Of a stretch of 64,000 nucleotides of DNA, positions 56,905 to 64,000 are shown piece after piece. How positions within the stretch are numbered: the stretch's first letter is position 1; every line of letters starts with the position of its first letter. The notes under the pieces were generated by a model. It was not told where the DNA came from, ran no database searches, and was given only the letters and a program-made list of their open reading frames with translations. Position numbers and translations under genes: made by a program. The stretch comes from Pseudeuparius sepicola (lineage: Eukaryota; Arthropoda; Insecta; Coleoptera; Anthribidae), in the NCBI GenBank assembly GCA_963920635.1, contig OY987298.1:69585949-69649948 (forward strand), written 5' to 3'.

Positions 56905-58117
56905 ATTTATTAAGGGTGAAAAAATAATGATTGTGCTGCTATTTACTCACAATAACTTTAATATTATACTTGTATGCAACAAACATTACAAATAGAGTCA
57001 TTAAATGGCATGAAACACACTTTAATAATACATACAGGGTGTGCGGTTAATAATTGTCCAAATAGCAACTTAAACATATTTCGGGCCAAAATATAACTAT
57101 TGAGGCTAACATGCCTTAATAGTTCGTAATTTTTTAATAGTTACAGGACGGTGAAGTTCATTTTATAATTGAATTATGGCTAGATCTCCCAAAATAATGA
57201 AGCTGCTTAACTGAAATTTGACACTGCTGTATTTTTGGGGATGAAGAATAAGCTGCAGATGTCAATTTCTATGTATGTCACAGAAGGCGTCACTTGCACT
57301 TTGAATCGTGCTTTTACTCGCAACTTTTTTGAGTCTATCTTTTTGGTCTTACAGGTCAATCATGTTAGTGCATCTGTTCATTCTGTAACAAAATGAACAG
57401 AACAGAAAATGTGCACATTTTGCCAATTTCAACGAAAAGGGTTTATTTTATCGTTATGAAACAAGAGTACCTTTTTGTTACAGAATGAACAGATGCACTA
57501 AAATGATTGACCTGTTGACTCCAACATTCGAAAAATAAAATTTTTACCTACCACTTTTAAATGTTACAGGTCAACTGTAGAATTTAAAGTGAAAAAAAGT
57601 CCTTATGAACAATGTACCAAAAATGATTCGCTTTCAAAATGGAACGGATTGAAATTCGACCTGTAAGACCAAAAAGATAACCTCAAAAAAGTTGCGAGTA
57701 AAAGCACGATTCAAAGTGCAAGTGACGCCTTCTGTGAGATACATAGAAATTGACATCTGCAGCTTATTCTTCGTCCCCAAAAATACAGCAGTGTCAAATT
57801 TCAGTTAAGCAGCTTCATTATTTTGGGAGATCTGGCCATAATTCAATTTTAAAAAATGAACTTCAACGTCCTGTAACTCTTAAAAAATTACTAACTATTA
57901 AGGCATGTTAGCCTTAATAGTTATATTTTGGCCCGAAATATGTGTAAGTTGCTATTTGGACAATTATTAACCGGACACCCTGTATGTATTATTAAAGTGT
58001 GTTTCATACCATTGTAATGACTCTATTTGTAATGTTTGTTGCATATAAGTATAATATTAAAGTTATTGTGAGTAAATAGCAGCACAATCATTATTTTTTC
58101 ACCCTTAATAAATAACC
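56905..58117. mobile_element. CAGGGTG palindrome (family A relative) with inverted flanks
   Basis: Ends CAGGGTGTGCGGTTAATAAT (57035) and TTAACCGGACACCCTG (to 57982), each with TA outside; internal end-like motif ACAGGACGGTGAAGTT at 57144 and its mirror G at 57873, both 109 nt inside. The mirror symmetry continues about 130 nt beyond both ends (ATGAAACACACTTTAATAATAC / GTATTATTAAAGTGTGTTTCAT, in part), out to TTAAGGGTGAAAAAATAATG and its mirror. The centre, near 57508, is partly duplicated. Non-coding. Confidence 0.75.
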
Positions 58118-58985
58118 GATGGTTCTAAACCGATGATAACATATATAATGGATCATAACTCGTAAACGGTAGAAGATATGGAAAAATTTATAATTACTAA
58201 ATTTGTTCGTCTGCTCATAAAGAATAGAAAATGTTCTATGCACATTTTGCGTATGAGAACAATCATTTGTCCCACGTCGTTTAGGTCATCCTTAGGTCTT
58301 CATTGTCAGGGGAGCCAAATTATCCAGCAACACCCGAGGTTCCTCGGCCAGGAGCTTTATAGATTCTTGTCTAGAGTCTGTGTATGTGTTGTCTGGTCGT
58401 TTTAACGAACCCAGTTCCTATAGAAAATGTCCAGAGAGAATCTTCTGCTGCTAGGTAGATTAGACAGACTATTGCAGAACCTTCTCTAAGACTTTCTTTT
58501 GACCCTTCTTATTATATAAACGGTACGATATTAATTTGTCCTAGTGGCCTGATGTTTCATAGACAAGAACCACTTAATTTTTTCCAGAGAACATATTTCT
58601 CTTATCTAAAGTAACAAAAAAACGATGTTTTTAAATGTGAAAATTTTTAAACTATTTTCTTAAATGATATTTTATAACCTAATTTTTAAACTAAACAAAA
58701 TATGAGAAAATGCCTTTAGCAAAAGAGAATAGATCAGGCTACCTAACAATGCAAAAATATTATATTTTCTGGAAAAATAGTATTAATGGGCATTACGATG
58801 TTGAGTATTAGGTACTTGTCAATTTCTGTTGTTTTGACCAAAAATTCTTTTTTATTATTATTACCCGTAAAGCCGAGTATTTGTTTGTCCTTTTGTTTTC
58901 CCATAATCCTAAGGTGTGCAATTTGGATCATCCTGTACAGGGAAAAAATATGTATCCCATAATTTTATTAAAGAATAATAATACA
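58118..58985. other. No gene; contains the second copy of a dispersed repeat
   Basis: 58275-58425 matches 14918-15022 in the same orientation (TCGTTTAGGTCATCCTTAGG, TTATCCAGCA, ACGAACCCAGTT). A lone CATCCTGTACAGGGAAAA at 58929 resembles an element end. Nothing coding. Confidence 0.4.
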
Positions 58986-58987
58986 TA

Positions 58988-60236
58988 CAGGGTGTCCAAC
59001 TTTATAAATGTACAAAAATCTGTAACATCTTCATTTTTCGAGATAATCGCCTAAACTTTTTTTTGTTTGAAAGGCCTTCAAAAACCGATTCTTTTGGCTT
59101 TCCTGCCATTTTCAAAATGCAAATCCAGGGCCGGCTGCGATTTTTTTATACCCCTCATTTTCACAAAAACCATTTAGCGATTTTTTTATTTAAAATCTGA
59201 CCCCACAGCCTTAATCAGGCTACCCCAAAAACCCCATATACCAAATTTGAACAAACAATATACAGGGAGTCCCATTCTGTAGGGTGTCAAAATTGAGCAA
59301 AATAGGAATTTTAAAGACATCTGGCGAGTCAAGTGTGCCATGGAATCCCTTCAAAACAGTTGAATGGTCAATAGGACCACTCAAAATGTTGGTGTGAAAA
59401 GATTTACTACAAAAATATACAGGGCATTTTTCTCTGAGCCATCTCAAAATTCTGAAATTTTATGAAACTTATACGGATCAAGAGTGCTCTGGAATCATTG
59501 ACAAAATATTGATAAATACAAAAGTAATGTATTTCTGTACAAAATGATAACTAAAAAATAAAAGCAATTAAAATTATTGGACCTTTCTCAACAAAGTTGC
59601 TGTCTAAGATGATACATTTTCTGTGCGTTTCCTGTTGTGGCACACCAGTCACCTTAACTGATATGGACTTACTGACTGGCAGACTTCTGTATTTTTTAGA
59701 TTTAGTTCGTTTATAGTGTGTGGAGCGGTTTTGATATATTCGATTTTTGACCCGTATGAAGTTCCAAAAATTTAGTAATTTGAGATTTCACAGATAAGAA
59801 CACTCTGTATATTTTGTATTGGACCTTTGCACACCAACACCTTGAGTGGTCTTATTGACCATTCAACTGTTTTGAGGGGATTCCATGGCACACTTGACTT
59901 GGCAGATGTCTTTAAAATTCGTATTTTGCTCAACTTTGACACCCTGCAGAATGGAACTCCCTGTATATTTTTTATTCAAATTTGGTATATGGGGGTTTTG
60001 GGGCGTTCTGATTAACGCTGTGGGGTCAGATTTTAAATAAAAAAAACCCTAAATGGTTTTCGTGAAAATCGGGGGTATAAAAAAATTGCAGCCGGTCCTG
60101 CATTAGCATTTTGAAAATGGCAGGAAGGTCAAAAGAAGCGGCTTTTGAAGGCCTTTCAAACAAAAAAAAAGTTTAGGCAATTATCTTAAAAATGAAGATT
60201 TTACGGATTTGTACAGTTTTAAAGTTGGACACCCTG
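58988..60236. mobile_element. CAGGGTG long-inverted-repeat element
   Basis: TA-flanked (58986-58987, 60237-60238). Ends CAGGGTGTCCAACTTTATAA / TTTAAAGTTGGACACCCTG. Arms of about 550 nt meet near 59612. Both arms contain ACAGGGAGT-CCATTCTG-AGGGTGTCAAA about 285 nt inside, and TTTTGA-GG-ATTCCATGGCACACTTGA-T. No coding frame beyond arm shadows. Confidence 0.85.
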
Positions 60237-60239
60237 TAT

Positions 60240-60799
60240 AACCCCACTGGGTGCTGGTAAAATTCTCCACTAAGTCTACCGTTTTCAATCATAAATATAC
60301 CGTTTTTTTCTACGTCGAATCTACCTTCTTTGCCATTTTGGATCTGACAGCACTGATCGCAGAATCTCCAGTGTATCACAAAAACATAACAAAACTAGCT
60401 AGTTTGGTGGCGAAAAAGCCAATTAAAAAATTCAAAGGATCTGTTTACGCCACAAATAAATTTTAGAAAATATTTAAAACTAGCAGAGTGTCGCAAAAAG
60501 ACGCTTATTTTTTTCGTGAGACGGGAGTAAGAGCCCCTTTGGAGTCCAGCCAGAGCCTCATTGGAAAATTCCCTGGTAGCCTGCCCGCCCAGTCCAGTCC
60601 TCATAAACGCTGAAATTTTCGATCCAATTGTATCTACAATGAAATATGTTTTCAACTTTTTCCCACCCCATAGATTAAAAAGATTTCGTTTCAAATAGAC
60701 AATAGGTATGCAGTAATATGTGTTTTATTAACTACTATCAAAATATCAGATGTTTCCAAACAATTTTATTGGATCCAAAACCCGGAATATATGTAGTGA
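60240..60799. other. No gene recognised
   Basis: Unique-looking sequence between a palindrome and the TAA tract that hosts the Dong copy; no conserved frame seen on either strand. Confidence 0.4.
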
Positions 60800-60823
60800 A
60801 TAATATTAATAATATAATAATAA
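60800..60823. repeat. TAA-rich target tract
   Basis: TAATATTAATAATATAATAATAA immediately upstream of the Dong copy; matches the target preference of the family. Confidence 0.75.
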
Positions 60824-63312
60824 AACTCTTTGAACGATCAGAAAAGGGTTTCTACCGTGCTTTTAATTCTAGCGCCGATGCCACAAATGCGAGTTACCCT
60901 AGCAGAGAACAGGTCGACGGTTTCTGGAGAAATCAACTTGCCACACCAGGTCCATACAATGTCAGTGCAAGCTGGATCAGCGAAGAACGCGAGATGGGCC
61001 GGAACTATAGCCAGATGCAGCACGAGCAATTCACAACCGCTGAGGTCTCCGATGTCATCAAGAATTCCCACAACTGGAAGGCATCAGGTCCAGATCATCT
61101 CCAAAATTATTGGATTAAGAAGTTGTGGTGCACACATGAACAGATAACTACCTTAATTAATGAAGTCTTGCTCGATCCTCTGAAAATGCCATTGTTTCTT
61201 ACACAGGGTGCAACCTACCTGTTACCAAAAGACCAGCGGAATACGGATAACCCTGCCAAGTACCGCCCAATAACCTGCTTGCCTACGCTGTACAAGATAA
61301 TCACATCTTGCCTTACGCAGCGAATATATGCTCACTGCGAGCGGAACAACATCATTGCAATGCAGCAGAAGGGCTGCTCGAAGGGCGCAATGGGATGCAA
61401 AGAGCAACTCATCATAGACTCTGTCATCTGCAACCAGGCTCATTCCAAGCAACGAAACCTCCACATGGCTTATGTGGACTACAAAAAAGCATTTGATTCC
61501 GTACCTCACGACTGGCTCACAGGTATCTTAAAGCTGTATAAAATAGATCATCATACAGTTTCCTTTTTAGAACACGTTATGACGACCTGGCGCACTAAGA
61601 TACAACTCAGAACCGCAGACAGTAACATCGAGGCCGACACAATCAACATCCGAAGAGGGATTTTCCAAGGAGATTCACTCAGTCCACTGTGGTTCTGCAT
61701 GGCGATGAACCCTCTATCACATCGGTTGAACTCTACAAAATATGGCTTCGCTATCAAAAGCAACAACGCAGAAGCGATCAAGTTGAATCACCTATTATAT
61801 ATGGATGATTTAAAACTGATCGCAGCAACCAAAAACCAACTAACGCAAATGCTTAAAATTGTAGAGAAGTTCTCCAGGGACATCGGAATGCTGTTTGGAC
61901 TGGACAAGTGCCGCACCCTTAATATCATCCGGGGAAAGCTCGAACAAAGTGCACACGAGATGCAGGACGGCCAGGAGATCGAAGCAATGAGCATGGGAGA
62001 TACATACAAGTATCTCGGAATGAAACAAGCTCAAAGGATAGACCATCGAACAATGAAGACTGATTTAACGAATGAATTCATCAAGAGAGTAAGACAAGTA
62101 GTGCGAACTGATCTTAACAGCAGGAATTTGTTTAAGGCCCTGAACACGTATGCGTGCTCTGTACTCAGCTATTCGTTCGGAATAGTGAATTGGACCAACA
62201 CGGACATCAACAACCTGCAACGAAAAGTTAGGACACTACTGACAAAAGCTCATAAACATCATCCCCGTAGCGCCGTAGAAAGAACAACTCTGCCACGTCA
62301 ACTAGGAGGAAGAGGATTGGCAGATCTCAGCAAGCAATTGGACCAACAAATATTAAATCTGCGTAATTATTTCTACAGGCAGGCCAACAGCTCCACACTA
62401 CATAGGGCTATATGCGGAGCAGACGTCTCAACACCGCTACGTCTGACGGAACACGAGCGTCAAAATCACCACCGAACCGACAACGATAAACTACAGAGGT
62501 GGTTGGGGAAGCCGCTGTACGGGAGGCATCCTAATGAGGTTAACCAGGAACATGTCGACAAGTTAGCGTCGAACTATTGGCTGATCTCGGGACGAATGTT
62601 CCCCGAGACGGAAGGCTTCCTACTGGCCATACAAGATCAGGTTATACCAACTCGCAACTACCTAAAATTCATTGTAGGAGATGCATCGGTAGTGGATGAC
62701 AGATGCAGATACGGGTGCCCAACTTCAGAAACAATCCAGCACATAACAGGAGGATGTCAGATGTTCGCATCAACGGAATATAAGGAACGACACGATTCGG
62801 TTGCCAAGATCTTGCACCAGGAACTGGCGGAAAAACTTCTGCTTGTGCAGGCAGAGAGGATCCCATATTACAGCTACACACCGGAGCCTGTTCTTGAGAA
62901 CAGCAACTACAAGATGTACTGGGATCGTACAGTTCTGACAGATCAACGAGTTGCACATAGCAGACCGGACCTTATAATAGTTGATAAAATTTCTAGGAAG
63001 ACAACTCTGATTGATGTGGCCATCCCGAACAACAACAACCTGCGTGTGAAGCAAGTCGAGAAGATCGCGAAGTACAGAGACTTAGAAGAACGAATTAGAA
63101 GGCAATGGGAAATGGATAACGTTCAGACGATTCCAATCATCGTGTCAACAACTGGTGTCATACCAAAAAGTTTGCTGAGAAACATCAAAGAGCTGGGTCT
63201 AACTGATAATCTTTACAGGTCCATGCAGAAAGCGGTACTACTTGCGACAGCCCGAACCGTCAGGAAATTCATGGGGAGTGCAGGAACGTCCAACAACATC
63301 AATGTCACCTAA
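60824..63312 (+). CDS. Dong/R4-like reverse transcriptase with restriction-like endonuclease (5'-truncated)
   Basis: About 829 codons of open frame to TAA 63310-63312; the frame continues upstream to 60718 through non-element sequence, which is chance. RT blocks: ATYLLPKDQ..AKYRPITCLPTLYK (61211-61290), AYVDYKKAFDSVPHDW (61468-61515), RGIFQGDSLSPLWF (61657-61698), YMDD (61798-61809) and YKYLGMK (62008-62028). The C-terminal part has a zinc motif C-x3-C-x7-H-x4-C (62704-62757) and a PD-(D/E)xK nuclease core, RPD (62962-62970) with D of TLIDVAIP (63013-63015). In R2/R4-type elements this nuclease nicks the target and primes reverse transcription. The N-terminal zinc finger/Myb region is missing, so autonomous activity is unlikely. 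Confidence 0.9.
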
Positions 63313-63430
63313 GGCCCGATAACATGGCAAGGGTCTCGTCCGAGCCAGATCCTTATGGTATCCGGGATACCCGGGATCTGAGTGAATGTTCCCCAGAGAG
63401 GGAGTGCGAATGCCTTTTGGCTAAGTCGAT
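63313..63430 (+). other. Dong 3' UTR
   Basis: Shared nearly unchanged by all three copies (ATAACATGGCAAGGGTCTCG, CCGGGATCTGAGTGAATG, GGCTAAGTCGAT). Probably carries the RNA structure recognised by the reverse transcriptase for priming. Confidence 0.7.
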
Positions 63431-63459
63431 ATAATAATAATAAAATAATAATAATAATA
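63431..63459. repeat. TAA tract between two Dong copies
   Basis: ATAATAATAATAAAATAATAATAATAATA separates copy 2 and copy 3; it is the 3' border of the first and the 5' border of the second. Confidence 0.85.
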
Positions 63460-63900
63460 GGATGTCAGATGTTCGCATCAACGGAATATAAGGAACGTCA
63501 CGATTTGGTTGCCAAGATCTTACACCAGGAACTGGCGGAAAAACTACTGCTTGTGCAGGCAGAGAGGGTCCCATATTACAGCTACACACCGGAGCCCGTT
63601 CTTGAAAACAGCAACTACAAGATGTACTGGGATCGTACAGTTCTGACAGATCAACGAGTTGCCCATAACAGGCCGGACCTTATAATAGTTGATAAAATTT
63701 CCAGGAAGACAACTCTGATTGATGTGGACATCCCAAGCAACAACAACTTGCGTGTTAAGCAGGCCGAAAAGATCGCGAAGTACAGAGACTTAGAGGAACG
63801 AATTAGAAGGCAATGGGAAATGGAAAACGTTCAGACGGTTCCAATTATCGTGTCAACAACTGGTGTTATATCAAAAAGTTTGCTGAGAAACTTCACCTAA
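63460..63900 (+). pseudogene. Dong-like endonuclease fragment with C-terminal deletion
   Basis: In-frame from the last cysteine of the zinc motif to TAA at 63898-63900. The nuclease core is complete (RPDLIIVDK ... TTLIDVDIP) but the reverse transcriptase is absent and the last ~40 residues of the protein are deleted. Differs from copy 2 at scattered sites (e.g. VDIPS for VAIPN). Confidence 0.8.
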
Positions 63901-64000
63901 GGCCCGATAACATGGCAAGGGTCTCGTCCGAGCCAGATCTTTTTGGTATCCGGGATACCCGGGATCTAAGTGAATGTTCCCCGTAGAGGGAGTGGGAATG
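63460..64000 (+). mobile_element. Dong/R4-type retrotransposon, 3' fragment (copy 3), runs off the window
   Basis: Begins in the zinc-motif codons (GCQMFAS...) straight after the TAA tract and matches 62755 onwards of copy 2. About 125 nt at the end of the ORF are deleted (from SLLRN directly to TSS-less FT-stop at 63900), after which the 3' UTR continues to the window edge, about 25 nt short of the element end. Confidence 0.85.

Larger units (their letters stand above)
60824..63430 (+). mobile_element. Dong/R4-type non-LTR retrotransposon, 5'-truncated (copy 2)
   Basis: Begins inside the ORF directly after a TAA tract and ends with a 118-nt 3' UTR (to GGCTAAGTCGAT) directly before another TAA tract (63431-63459). 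The remaining ORF is completely open. Base composition is clearly more GC-rich than the surroundings, as expected of a younger insertion. Copies 1 and 3 share its 3' end. Confidence 0.9.

Noticed and set aside
60718..60823. Host exon fused to the Dong reading frame
   Set aside because: The frame happens to stay open for 35 codons through AT-rich DNA and the TAA tract; no splice signal or conserved residues.

Overview
This window looks like an AT-rich, repeat-dominated stretch of an arthropod nuclear genome, most likely an insect. The reasons are introns with GT/AG borders, many TA-flanked inverted-repeat DNA transposons whose ends read CAGGGTG...CACCCTG, mariner, pogo and PIF/Harbinger transposase remnants, several LINE types, and a Dong/R4-type retrotransposon sitting in TAA repeats. 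There are no operons, no CRISPR and no bacterial-style genes. All assignments come from reading the sequence; no database was searched.

Only two host genes can be supported. (1) A divergent cyclin gene on the + strand: four phase-0 exons (12630-12749, 13007-13165, 13226-13387, 16879-17205), possibly preceded by a 7-codon exon at 12068-12088. Its 3.5 kb third intron holds two inverted-repeat elements. (2) The last exon of an unrecognised gene on the - strand (48285-48075) that ends in a histidine-rich tail, followed by a ~0.5 kb 3' UTR with an AATAAA at 47561-47556.

Almost everything else is mobile DNA. 1.9-3.2 kb: pogo-like element. 3.3-8.1 kb: three long-inverted-repeat elements, one carrying an insertion with 122-bp tandem repeats. 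9.9-10.4 kb: LTR-retrotransposon remnant with a tRNA-Ser primer-binding site. 10.99-11.83 kb: Dong fragment and a LINE fragment joined tail to tail at one TAA tract. 15.0-16.1 kb: palindrome inside the cyclin gene. 18.4-23.5 kb: nested palindromes, including a 252-bp satellite with a GC-rich core. 24.0-24.9 kb: decayed LINE. 27.5-33.1 kb: palindrome built of tandem ~290-bp units, split by a 4.3 kb LINE. 35.8-38.0 kb: second LINE. 39.3-50.0 kb: a run of palindromes, a Harbinger transposase remnant and a mariner transposase remnant. 50.0-50.6 kb: Harbinger derivative with a MADF-domain fragment. 51.8-54.1 kb: long-inverted-repeat element that still carries a mariner-type transposase pseudogene. 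54.4-56.3 kb: third LINE, cut off inside its reverse transcriptase by a palindrome. 56.3-60.2 kb: further palindromes. 60.8-64.0 kb: two Dong copies in tandem, the first with a long open frame covering reverse transcriptase and restriction-like endonuclease.

The most unusual signal is a shared ruler in the CAGGGTG palindromes. In at least six otherwise dissimilar arms a second copy of the terminal motif, in the same orientation, lies 109-111 nt inside the end, an ATTTGGCA-like word lies at about +180-185, and a CAGNGGCG-like word at about +246-252. This resembles the IR/DR end architecture of some Tc1-like elements. The 51.8 kb member contains a mariner-type transposase, so it may represent the family's source.
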